A stretch of 23,996 bases of DNA. Source: DATNBU01 sp964476185 (GTDB lineage Bacteria; Desulfobacterota; Binatia; UBA1149; CAITLU01). Positions 17,409 to 23,996 of this stretch are shown one piece after another; position 1 is the first letter of the stretch; each line of letters opens with the position of its first letter. A program made the translations under genes and the position numbers. Under the pieces are notes generated by a model. That model made no database searches. It saw nothing but the letters and a program-made list of their open reading frames with translations, and had not been told where the DNA came from. Where the stretch lies: positions 1 through 23,996 of the forward strand of contig CAYYZO010000061.1 of NCBI GenBank assembly GCA_964476185.1. Reading direction: 5' to 3'.

Positions 17409-17558
17409 GGAGTTTCGCAGCGTCCAAATCCTGGCGATCGCCGATGTTTTTGGTCGTCTGCATTTCGTTGCTTGTGAACAAGATGTAATCAGCGGTCGCG
17501 CCCACGGCCTGCAGCCGGCTCGACCTGCGGCGGGGATCGTGCGCCTCAGGAAGCAAGC

Positions 17559-18404
17559 ATGAGCCGTTCCGAACCCTCTTCCGTGCCCGCCGCTCCGTCG
17601 CCCGAGTCCTCGATCACGCTCGTCGAGGGGGCCTTTCGTGGATCCGGCGGGGTCTCGATCCATCGCTGCTCCTGGTGCCCGCCCGGGCCTCCGCGGGCCG
17701 TGCTGGTGCTCGCCCACGGCATGAGCGAGCACAGCGCCCGATACGACCACGTGGGGCGCTTCCTGGCCGCCAGGGGCGTCGTCGTCCACGCCCTCGATCA
17801 CCGCGGTCACGGCCGTTCCGGCGGCGAACCCGGCACGGTCGAGCAGTTCGACCTGTATCTCGACGATCTTTCGTCGTTCCTTTCCATGGTCCGGGCCGAG
17901 GAGCCGCGCGGCCCGCTCGTGCTGCTCGGCCACTCGATGGGGGGCCTGATCGTCGCGGCCTACCTGCTCGAGCGCCAGCCCCAGCCCGACCTCGTCGTGC
18001 TGTCCGGACCGGCGATCGTCCCGATCCTCGAACCCGGGGAGCGCCGGATCGACGCAACGCGTCTCAGCCGCGACCCCGAGGTCCAGCGCGCCTATCTGGA
18101 GGATCCGCTGATCCTGAGGGAGCGGGTGAAAGAGGAGCTGTTCTTCAAGCTGGCCGAGGGGATCGCGTTGCTGGTCGGGCGCGCGGGCGAACTTCGCCAC
18201 CCGATCCTGCTGATCCACGGTACCGACGACCGGCTCTGCAGCGCGGAGGGCGCCGAGGCCTGGATTCGCCAGTCGTCTTCGCAGGACATCACCGTCCGGA
18301 TGTACCCGGAGGGGCGCCACGAGATGTTCAACGAGATCAATCGCGACGAGGTCCTCGCCGACCTCTGGGACTGGCTCGACGCGCGCATCCCGCCCTCGGA
18401 ATGA
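17559..18404 (+). CDS. Alpha/beta hydrolase, monoacylglycerol lipase/lysophospholipase type
   Basis: This 281-residue serine hydrolase belongs to the Hydrolase_4 (monoglyceride lipase-like) group, which cleaves monoacylglycerols or lysophospholipids. The oxyanion-side motif is LAHGMSEHSARY; the triad is Ser126 in GHSMGG, Asp224 in HGTDDRL and His254 in GRHEMFNE. ALDHRGHGRSGG is the usual segment after strand 4. The cap region between SGPAIVPI and SRDPEVQRAY is short: about 15 residues where relatives such as mycobacterial Rv0183 have about 25 more. The first 20 or so residues are Ser/Pro-rich and not conserved. There is no signal peptide, so a cytoplasmic location is likely. Start ATG 17559, preceded by AGGAAG. 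The sulfotransferase gene follows after 84 bases with its own promoter. Confidence 0.88.
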   Translation: MSRSEPSSVPAAPSPESSITLVEGAFRGSGGVSIHRCSWCPPGPPRAVLVLAHGMSEHSARYDHVGRFLAARGVVVHALDHRGHGRSGGEPGTVEQFDLYLDDLSSFLSMVRAEEPRGPLVLLGHSMGGLIVAAYLLERQPQPDLVVLSGPAIVPILEPGERRIDATRLSRDPEVQRAYLEDPLILRERVKEELFFKLAEGIALLVGRAGELRHPILLIHGTDDRLCSAEGAEAWIRQSSSQDITVRMYPEGRHEMFNEINRDEVLADLWDWLDARIPPSE

Positions 18405-18449
18405 AGCGCGCGGCGCCCGGCGGCCGCCGGCGGACGACCCGCTCGGGCT

Positions 18450-18478
18450 TTGAACCGCTGGCCTCCGCTCGGTACTCT
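18450..18478 (+). promoter_or_regulatory. Sigma70-type promoter TTGAAC-N17-TACTCT
   Basis: -35 TTGAAC (18450-18455) and -10 TACTCT (18473-18478) are 17 bases apart. The expected transcript start falls only a few bases before the ATG at 18489, which lacks a Shine-Dalgarno, so the mRNA may be leaderless or nearly so. Confidence 0.5.
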
Positions 18479-18488
18479 GCCCGCTCCC

Positions 18489-19499
18489 ATGGACGAAAAG
18501 GTGATGTTCGTCGTCGGGTCCCCGCGCTCGGGGTCCACGATGCTCGCTCGCATGATCTCGTCGCACTCGCTGGTCTACGGCCGGCCGGAGCCGCACCTGC
18601 TGACCCCGCTCGCGCACCTCGGCTACTTCGCGAACGTGGACAAGGCGCCGTTCGACCACGTGCTCGCGGCCGAGTCGACGAAGGAGTTCGTGGCCGACCT
18701 TCCCGGCGGCGAGCAGGACTACGTCGACGCGTGCCGGGCCTACACGGACACGCTCTACCTGCGGATGCTCTCGCAGAAGCCGGACAAGCGCTATTTCCTC
18801 GACAAGACGCCCGCCTACGCGCTCGTGCTCGACTTCATCGCGCGGATCTACCCGAACGCGAAGTACGTGGTGCTCACGCGCCACCCCCTGGCCGTGTTCA
18901 GCTCGTTCGCCGAGTCGTTCTTCGACAGCGACTACAAGGCGGCGCACGACTACAACCCGATCACCGAACGCTACGTGCCCGCGATCGCGAAGTTCCTGCG
19001 CGAGCGCAAGGCGCCGATCCACCAGGTCGTCTACGAGAACCTCGTCGCGGACCCGGACACGGTGATGCGCGGCGTGTTCGAGTTCCTGGGCATCCCGCAC
19101 GAGGCCGAGGCGATCGACTACGGCAAGCACGAGCACGCGGGCAAGGGACTCGGCGACCCGATCGGCGTCGCGAAGCACTCGCGGCCCTCGACGGCGTCGC
19201 TGCACAAGTGGGCGGCCGAGGTCAGCGGGAATCCCGAGCGCCTGGCGCTCTGTCGCGAGATCGTCGCGAGGCTCGACCCGGCGGACCTCGAGATCTGGGG
19301 GCATCCGCTCGAGACGTTCTGGAAGCCGCTCGAGGATCTCGCGGGCAAGTCCGTCACCCCCAAGCCGAAGAAGCTCGACCGCTACCGGCTCGAACGCAAG
19401 GCGATCATGGTCTTGCGCGCTCAAGCCCAGAGAAGCGCCGCGTTCCGCAAGTTGCTGCTGCGCGCGCGCCTCGCCACGGACGTCCTCCTGCGCGAATAG
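18489..19499 (+). CDS. Sulfotransferase family protein
   Basis: This 336-residue protein transfers sulfonate from PAPS to an unknown acceptor. The 5'-phosphosulfate-binding loop is GSPRSGSTML (residues 10-19) and the 3'-phosphate-binding segment is VLTRHPLAVFSSF near residue 127. FLDKTPAYALVLDFIARIYP and the VYENLVADPDTVMRGVFEFLGI helix are typical of the PF13469/PF00685 group of bacterial sulfotransferases. The C-terminal part after about residue 290 is Lys/Arg-rich and less conserved. The start ATG 18489 puts the PAPS loop right at the N-terminus, as usual; an upstream in-frame TTG at 18450 lies inside the promoter. No signal peptide is seen. The substrate (lipid, carbohydrate or secondary metabolite) cannot be read from sequence. 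Confidence 0.88.
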   Translation: MDEKVMFVVGSPRSGSTMLARMISSHSLVYGRPEPHLLTPLAHLGYFANVDKAPFDHVLAAESTKEFVADLPGGEQDYVDACRAYTDTLYLRMLSQKPDKRYFLDKTPAYALVLDFIARIYPNAKYVVLTRHPLAVFSSFAESFFDSDYKAAHDYNPITERYVPAIAKFLRERKAPIHQVVYENLVADPDTVMRGVFEFLGIPHEAEAIDYGKHEHAGKGLGDPIGVAKHSRPSTASLHKWAAEVSGNPERLALCREIVARLDPADLEIWGHPLETFWKPLEDLAGKSVTPKPKKLDRYRLERKAIMVLRAQAQRSAAFRKLLLRARLATDVLLRE

Positions 19500-19551
19500 A
19501 GTGTCGCGGCGGCCACGGCCGCCGGGCGCTTCCCCGCGTGCATCCGCATCC

Positions 19552-20907
19552 ATGACAGGCCCACTCGGCACCTACCTCCTCGTCCTCGCGCTGCTGGTCG
19601 CGAACGCGTTCTTCGTCGCCGCCGAGTTCGCGCTCGTCAAGGCCAAGCCCGCGCGCCTCGACCTGCTGGTCGAGGAGGGCTCCTCTCGCGCGTCGCTGAA
19701 CCTGCGCATCCGCGAGAACATGGAAGCGTACCTCGCCGCGTGCCAGCTCGGCATCACGATGGCCTCCCTCGGTCTCGGCTGGGTCGGCGAACCGGCGGTC
19801 GCGGCGCTGCTCGAGCCGGCGTTCCACGCGATGCAGTTGTCGGAGGACGTGATCCACACCGCGGCGTTCCTGATCGGGTTCGTCGTGTTCTCGTCCCTGC
19901 ACATCGTCGTCGGCGAGCAGGTCCCGAAGACGTTCGCGATCCGCAAGGCGGAGCCGGTCGCGCTGTGGGTCGCGTGGCCGCTGCACGCGTTCTACCAGGT
20001 CACGTACCCGCTGAACTGGGCGCTGAACGCCGCCTCCGGCGCGATCCTCGGCCTGTTCCGCGTCGCCCAGGCCACGCACGCCGACGTGATGACGGACGAC
20101 GAGATCCGCGGCGTGATCCAGGCGTCGGAGGAGCACGGGTCGCTCGCGGCCGAGAAGGCCGAGATGCTGCAGGCGATGTTCGAGTTCGGCGACCGGACCA
20201 CCGGCGAGGTCATGCTGCCGCGCGGCGAGGTCGACTTCCTCGACGTCTCGGCCGACGCGGACGCGAACGCGCGCACGATCCGCGAGGCGGCTCACTCGCG
20301 ATTCCCGCTGATGGACGGCGGGCCGCACCGGATCCTGGGAGTCGTGCTGACGAAGGAACTGTTCAACGCCACGCTCGCCGGAGAGGCGGAGTCGTGGTCG
20401 GACCTTCGCCGCTTCGTCCGGCAACCGCTCTACGTGCCCGAGTCGATGCCCGTGCAGAAGCTCTTCGAGATGATGAAGACCAACCGCGCGCACATGGCCT
20501 TCGTGGTCGACGAGTACGGCGAGTTCGCCGGGCTGGTCACGATGGAGGACCTGCTCGAGGAGATCGTCGGCGACATCGCGGACGAACTCGACGAGAACGT
20601 CTCCGAGTACGCCGTGCGCAAGGTCGACCAGCACTGGGAAGCGCACGGGCTCGCGCCGCTTTCCGACGTCGAGCGCGTGACGGGGCTCTCGGTGCCGCCG
20701 GAGTCGGCGGCCAACACGCTGTCGGGGCTGTTCTCCGAGCGCCTGGAGCGTCTCCCGGAACAGGACGACGCGATCGACGTCGGCACGTACCGGCTCACGG
20801 TCCTCGCGATGAAGGACCGCCACGTCGAGCAGGTGCGGATCGAGGTCGTCCACGACGTGCGCGCCGAGATGGAACAGGCGGTCGTCGACCTGCTGCTGCG
20901 CGAGTAG
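19552..20907 (+). CDS. CNNM/CorC-type membrane protein (DUF21, CBS pair, CorC_HlyC domain)
   Basis: This 451-residue protein belongs to the 'hemolysin family', now seen as CNNM/CorC-like magnesium transporters. Residues 1-190 form the DUF21 membrane domain with about four segments; LGLGWVGEPAV and VVGEQVPKTFAI are its conserved turns. A CBS pair follows (about 205-330), including EVMLPRGEVDFLDV and FVVDEYGEFAGLVTMEDLLEEIVGDI. The C-terminal CorC_HlyC domain (about 355-440) closes the protein. All three modules look complete. I chose ATG 19552; GTG 19501, two bases after the sulfotransferase stop, would add 17 basic, Pro-rich residues. No Shine-Dalgarno precedes either. A role in Mg2+ efflux or uptake is family knowledge, not shown here. 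Confidence 0.92.
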   Translation: MTGPLGTYLLVLALLVANAFFVAAEFALVKAKPARLDLLVEEGSSRASLNLRIRENMEAYLAACQLGITMASLGLGWVGEPAVAALLEPAFHAMQLSEDVIHTAAFLIGFVVFSSLHIVVGEQVPKTFAIRKAEPVALWVAWPLHAFYQVTYPLNWALNAASGAILGLFRVAQATHADVMTDDEIRGVIQASEEHGSLAAEKAEMLQAMFEFGDRTTGEVMLPRGEVDFLDVSADADANARTIREAAHSRFPLMDGGPHRILGVVLTKELFNATLAGEAESWSDLRRFVRQPLYVPESMPVQKLFEMMKTNRAHMAFVVDEYGEFAGLVTMEDLLEEIVGDIADELDENVSEYAVRKVDQHWEAHGLAPLSDVERVTGLSVPPESAANTLSGLFSERLERLPEQDDAIDVGTYRLTVLAMKDRHVEQVRIEVVHDVRAEMEQAVVDLLLRE

Positions 20908-20918
20908 GGGACGGTCCG

Positions 20919-20955
20919 CCTGCCTGAAGGCCGCCGTGCGGCGCCAGGAGGCAGG
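20919..20955. terminator. Hairpin between convergent CNNM and AAA genes
   Basis: CCTGCCT (20919-20925) pairs with AGGCAGG (20949-20955), and inside it GCCGC (20930-20934) pairs with GCGGC (20938-20942). There is no T-tract. It lies 12 bases after the CNNM stop codon in the 91-base gap between convergent genes, so a terminator role is plausible. Confidence 0.45.
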
Positions 20956-20998
20956 AACCGGATGCCTGCTCGCGTACCGTGTGGGGATCCGAACCTCG

Positions 20999-22189
20999 TC
21001 AGTTCCCCGGACCCAGCCATTCTTCCCTGTCGACGTCGCTCCACGACAGCGCCGTCGAGTCGCTGCGGCGCTGCGTTTCGTCGCCGCCGTACACGACCAC
21101 CTTGCGCAGGGGGCGAGGCGGCTTCTCGTTCGCCGCCAGCCTCTCCAGGACATCGAGTCCCGTGAAGAAATCGGTGGCCACCGTGCGTCCCGATTTCGTC
21201 TCGATCGCGATGAGGCTGCGGCCGTCCTCGACGACCAGGTCCACCTCGGCTCCCTTGCGATCCCGGTAGAACGAGAGCAGTGGCGCGTGCCCGCGGTGGA
21301 CGAACCACTTCTTCAACTCGGAAGCGACCCAGGTCTCGAAGATCGCGCCTCGCAGCGGATGCTCGCGCAGCTGCGTTGCGGAGCGGATGCCGAGCAGCCA
21401 GCACACGAGGCCGCTGTCGAAGAAGTGCAGCTTCGGCGTCTTGACGAGGCGCTTGCCGAAGTTCGCGTGGAGCGGCGGAAGCCGCCAGGCGACGTAGCCG
21501 GCTTCGAGCACCGACAGCCACGCCCGGACGGTCGCGTGAACCACTCCCGCGTCCGCACCGAGGGACGAGAGGTTCACGAGGTTGCCGACGCGGCCGGCCG
21601 ACAAACGCAGGAAAGCCTGGAACGTCGCGAGGTCGCCCACGTTGAGCACCGAACGCACGTCCCTCTCGACGTAGGTGGCGACGTACGATGCGTACCAGTC
21701 CGCGGGGTCGAGACCGCGGTCGTAGATGGCCGGCGCGCTGCCTTTCCACATCAGTTCGAGGAGGTCACGAGGAGGATCTTCGAAGCGACGTACTTCCTCG
21801 AGGGCGAGCGGCAGCAGTTCGAGCAGCGCCGTGCGACCGGCCAGGGACTGGCCGATCGACTGGAGAAGGGAGAAATTCGCGGAACCCGTCAGCACGAAAC
21901 GGCCGGGCGACGGGTCCTCGTCCACCATTGGCTGGATGTAGGAGAGGAGCTCGGGAACGCGGTGGACCTCGTCGAGGATCGCGCCGTCCCGGCGTTCGCC
22001 GAGAAAGGCCCTCGGATCGCGGCGCGCGTATTCCTGGACGTCCGGCGCCTCGAGCGAGACGTAGGGCTTGTCGGGGAACACGGCCCGGCAAAGCGTGGTC
22101 TTCCCGGCCTGTCGCGGTCCGGTCAGGGTGACGACCGGGAATTTCGCGGACAGGGCCCGGAGTCGGGGCTCGAGAACCCGGCGAATCAT
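20999..22189 (-). CDS. AAA family ATPase with DUF4143 domain
   Basis: This 396-residue protein belongs to the AAA_14/DUF4143 family, common, patchily distributed single-gene ATPases of unknown function. Walker A is GPRQAGKTT (Lys30), Walker B AILDEVHR (Asp73, Glu74), and FVLTGSANFSLL is the sensor segment. The C-terminal DUF4143 part contains GAEVDLVVEDG...AIETKSG, an Asp...Glu-x-Lys pattern resembling a PD-(D/E)xK nuclease core. The winged-helix-like middle is around residues 190-240 (LSAGRVGNLVNLSSLGADAGV). Start ATG 22189. The gene is alone, convergent with the CNNM gene, and preceded by AT-rich DNA. The family is often seen among recently gained genes, so horizontal transfer is possible. 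Confidence 0.9.
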   Translation of the reverse strand: MIRRVLEPRLRALSAKFPVVTLTGPRQAGKTTLCRAVFPDKPYVSLEAPDVQEYARRDPRAFLGERRDGAILDEVHRVPELLSYIQPMVDEDPSPGRFVLTGSANFSLLQSIGQSLAGRTALLELLPLALEEVRRFEDPPRDLLELMWKGSAPAIYDRGLDPADWYASYVATYVERDVRSVLNVGDLATFQAFLRLSAGRVGNLVNLSSLGADAGVVHATVRAWLSVLEAGYVAWRLPPLHANFGKRLVKTPKLHFFDSGLVCWLLGIRSATQLREHPLRGAIFETWVASELKKWFVHRGHAPLLSFYRDRKGAEVDLVVEDGRSLIAIETKSGRTVATDFFTGLDVLERLAANEKPPRPLRKVVVYGGDETQRRSDSTALSWSDVDREEWLGPGN

Positions 22190-22215
22190 GGGGCAAGTCT
22201 CACCGCGTGGGGCTA

Positions 22216-22239
22216 ATTGTCAATCTGATTGTCGATCAG
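22216..22239. promoter_or_regulatory. AT-rich repeated ATTGTC upstream of AAA/DUF4143 gene
   Basis: ATTGTCAAT and ATTGTCGAT occur 12 bases apart. On the minus strand this yields a TTGACA (22218-22223), a perfect -35 hexamer, but the hexamer 17 bases downstream is AGACTT and lies only five bases from the ATG, so the promoter reading is weak. An operator is an alternative. Confidence 0.3.
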
Positions 22240-22334
22240 CCCCGCCCGTCGCCGCGGCGCGTTCGCGGAGAATACGGGGCATCGGCTCCTCGCCCGCCTC
22301 CGTGCGGTCTCGGAGGCGATCCGCGCACGGCCCC

Positions 22335-23543
22335 TCAGGCCGCGCGCTTGTTGGTCGCCTTGCCCACCCCGACCAGCAGTTTCACCGCATCCGTCAGTCC
22401 GTCGACGGTCAGCGGATACATCGGGTACACCCGGCGCAGCAGCCGGGTCGTGTGGGTGCGGTCCCAGGTCTTCTCCGGCTCGGGGTTCAGCCAGACCGAG
22501 CGCTCGAAGTGGTCGTGGATGCGGTGCATCCACGCGATGCCGGGGGTCGCCGTCGTCACGCGCGGGTCGATGCCGCCGTAGGGCTCGAGGAGCTCGGCCG
22601 GGTGCATCGCCGCGTCGCCGACGAGGATCGTCTTCCAGAACGGCTCGTGCGTCTTCAGCACCTGCGTCGTCGGGATCGCGGAGGCGCGCGTCAGGCGCGC
22701 GCTCGTGTAGACGTGGTCGTAGATGCAGTTGTGGAAGTAGTACGCTTCGAACCGCTTGAGGCCGCGTTCCTCGTGCAGCGCCGTCAGCAGGCGGCTCACG
22801 GGCTCGAACCACGGCGACATCGTGCCGCCGACGTCCATCAGCAGCAGCACGCGCACGTCGTTGCGGCGCGGAGCGCGGAATACGAGCTCGATCTCGCCCG
22901 CGTTGCGGCAGGTCTCGTCGATCGTCTCGTCGATGTCGAGCTCGGTCGCGTTGCCCTGGCGCGTGAGTCGGCGCAGGCGCCGCAGTGCGACCTTCAGCTG
23001 GCGCACGTCGAGGCGCACGTCGGTACGGTAGTCCTGGAACTGGCGCTCCTCGGCGACCTTCATCGCCGAGCGGCTCCGGCCCGGGCCGCCGACGCGGATG
23101 CCGGTCGGGTGCACGCCGCCGTGCCCGTAGGGGGAGCGCCCTCCCGTGCCGACCCACTTGTTGCCGCCGTCGTGGCGCTCGTCCTGCTCGGCGAGCGTCT
23201 CGAGGAAGCGGCGCATCAGCTCGTCGCTGGACAGGCGCTCGAGCTCGGCGAGCTGCTCGGGCGTGAGCTGCGGGAAGTCCTTCGCTTCCTTCAGCCAGTC
23301 GAGGATCTCGTCGGTCAACGTGTCGAGGCTGCCCTCGACGCCGTGGAAGACCTTCGCGAACACGCGGTCGAACGCGTCGAAGTGCCCCTCGTGCTTGATC
23401 AGGCACGCGCGCGCGAGGTGGTAGAAGCGCTTCAGGCTGGAGCCGTGCAGGCCCTTCTCGACGGCCTCCATGAGCGTGAGCCACTCCTGCGTTCCGACAG
23501 GAACGCCCTCGTCGCGCAGGCTGTAGAAGAGGTCGAGGAACAT
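22335..23543 (-). CDS. vWA domain protein (CoxE-like), partner of MoxR ATPase
   Basis: This 402-residue protein joins an N-terminal helical region (residues 1-110, beginning FLDLFYSLRDEGVPVGTQEW) to a von Willebrand A domain. The MIDAS metal site reads LLMDVGGTMSPW starting at Asp237, where relatives more often have DVGGSMD. WKTILVGDAAMHPAEL, near residue 305, contains the later conserved Asp of the domain. Between them lies a charged, Gly-rich stretch (GTGGRSPYGHGG and following). Such proteins work with MoxR AAA ATPases to mature or insert metal centres into enzymes; the client is not identifiable here. The MoxR gene lies 77 bases upstream in the same direction. Start ATG 23543 has no strong Shine-Dalgarno. 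The C-terminus ends KRAA. Confidence 0.88.
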   Translation of the reverse strand: MFLDLFYSLRDEGVPVGTQEWLTLMEAVEKGLHGSSLKRFYHLARACLIKHEGHFDAFDRVFAKVFHGVEGSLDTLTDEILDWLKEAKDFPQLTPEQLAELERLSSDELMRRFLETLAEQDERHDGGNKWVGTGGRSPYGHGGVHPTGIRVGGPGRSRSAMKVAEERQFQDYRTDVRLDVRQLKVALRRLRRLTRQGNATELDIDETIDETCRNAGEIELVFRAPRRNDVRVLLLMDVGGTMSPWFEPVSRLLTALHEERGLKRFEAYYFHNCIYDHVYTSARLTRASAIPTTQVLKTHEPFWKTILVGDAAMHPAELLEPYGGIDPRVTTATPGIAWMHRIHDHFERSVWLNPEPEKTWDRTHTTRLLRRVYPMYPLTVDGLTDAVKLLVGVGKATNKRAA

Positions 23544-23590
23544 CGTAACCCTATGGGAAGCAGTCGCGCTTCGCGCTCCTTATCGAAGAG

Positions 23591-23615
23591 GAGCCGGTTT
23601 CTTGCTCGCCGGCTC
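23591..23615. terminator. Short hairpin between MoxR and vWA genes
   Basis: GAGCCGG (23591-23597) pairs with CCGGCTC (23609-23615) across an 11-base loop, in the 77-base gap between the two genes. It could attenuate read-through or act as an mRNA processing or stability element; no T-tract follows on the minus strand. Confidence 0.35.
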
Positions 23616-23620
23616 GCAAT

Positions 23621-23996
23621 TCATTGATTGTACCGCGGTCCCAGGTCGGACCAGCTGTTCGGGAACGAACCTCCCTGCTTGGCGTAGCGCTGGAGCGCCT
23701 CGGAGTCCTGCTCGGTCTTCAGCAGGCTGCCGAGGAACGGGATGTGCTGCTCGATCGTGTCGGACGACATGCCCGCGCGCTTCAGCGCCGCGATCCAGTC
23801 GATCAGTTCGGACGTCGACGGCTTCTTGCGCAGCTCCGGCTGCTCGCGCAGCCAGTAGAACTTCATCAGGCACTGGTCGAGCAGCGAGGCGTCGAGCTGC
23901 GGGTGGTGGACCGCGACGATGCGCTTCATCAGCGGCACGGTCGGGAACTCGATGTAGTGGAAGATGCAGCGGCGCAGGAACGCGTCGGGCAGCTCC
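23621..23996 (-). CDS. MoxR family AAA ATPase (C-terminal part, cut by window edge)
   Basis: The minus strand encodes the last 124 residues of a MoxR-type AAA ATPase; the gene begins beyond the window. At the edge the frame reads ELPDAFLRRCIFHYIEFP, the arginine-finger/sensor region typical of MoxR, followed by the helical lid (IVAVHHPQLDASLLDQCLMKFYWLRE, KKPSTSELIDWI and LGSLLKTEQD). MoxR ATPases act with vWA proteins as chaperones for cofactor insertion, and the vWA gene follows directly. A GTG at 23938 is internal and not a start. The stop codon is at 23621-23623. Confidence 0.92.
   Translation of the reverse strand, partial: ELPDAFLRRCIFHYIEFPTVPLMKRIVAVHHPQLDASLLDQCLMKFYWLREQPELRKKPSTSELIDWIAALKRAGMSSDTIEQHIPFLGSLLKTEQDSEALQRYAKQGGSFPNSWSDLGPRYNQ

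Larger units (their letters stand above)
17105..17558. other. 454-base intergenic region
   Basis: This gap holds the hairpin at 17172-17213, the minus-strand 21-codon ORF at 17270-17335 with its promoter and leader hairpin, and about 150 bases upstream of the hydrolase gene. The last part includes the short dyad CTTGT-GA-ACAAG followed by TAATC, which may belong to the hydrolase promoter, but no convincing -35/-10 pair was found there. Confidence 0.6.

Noticed and set aside
17169..17477. Plus-strand 102-codon ORF in the intergenic region
   Set aside because: Its start lies inside the terminator-like hairpin and it runs antisense across the small minus-strand gene and its promoter; composition shows no protein character.

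Overview
The window is a high-GC, gene-dense chromosomal segment with many GTG/TTG starts, and it carries a 10-N scaffold gap inside one gene, as expected of a draft or metagenome assembly. The order dprA-topA-trmFO, combined with glnE, a rhomboid protease and a DUF2849-cysI-DUF934 sulfite reductase cluster, suggests a Gram-negative bacterium, most likely from the lineages once grouped as Deltaproteobacteria (for example Myxococcota-like or an uncultured relative). This placement is inference; no rRNA gene is present to confirm it. I see no CRISPR array, no tRNA or rRNA gene, no transposase and no prophage.

Layout. 1-1061 (-): 5' part of a comM/yifB Mg-chelatase-like AAA gene, cut by the window edge. 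1062-1367: intergenic, holding a palindromic repeat element (about 1127-1289). 1368-1874 (+): lipoprotein with a phospholipase A2-type CCxxHD motif. 1928-4454 (-): DUF2849, siroheme nitrite/sulfite reductase (interrupted only by the assembly gap) and DUF934, with a divergent LysR regulator at 4545-5489 (+). 5543-6532 (-): RluA-type pseudouridine synthase. 6650-8453 (+): trpG/pabA-type glutamine amidotransferase and dprA. 8502-17104 (+): topA, trmFO, glnE, ilvE and a rhomboid protease, tightly packed and probably one operon ending in a hairpin at 17172-17213. 17559-20907 (+): alpha/beta hydrolase, sulfotransferase and a CNNM/CorC-like membrane protein. 20999-22189 (-): AAA/DUF4143 ATPase. 22335-23996 (-): vWA protein and the 3' end of a MoxR ATPase, a typical chaperone pair.

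The most unusual item is in the 454-base gap at 17105-17558. On the minus strand there is a self-contained miniature transcription unit: TTGACG-N17-TAAAAA promoter, leader hairpin, strong GGGAGGAG ribosome binding site, a 21-codon ORF for a single-span hydrophobic peptide, and a terminator-like hairpin. Second-tier items are the palindromic repeat, the PLA2-like lipoprotein, the CATAA-N3-TTATG operator-like palindrome between the LysR gene and the sulfite reductase operon, and several starts that look leaderless (TANNNT 6-10 bases before the start, no Shine-Dalgarno). The other genes are recognisable housekeeping or widespread accessory genes.
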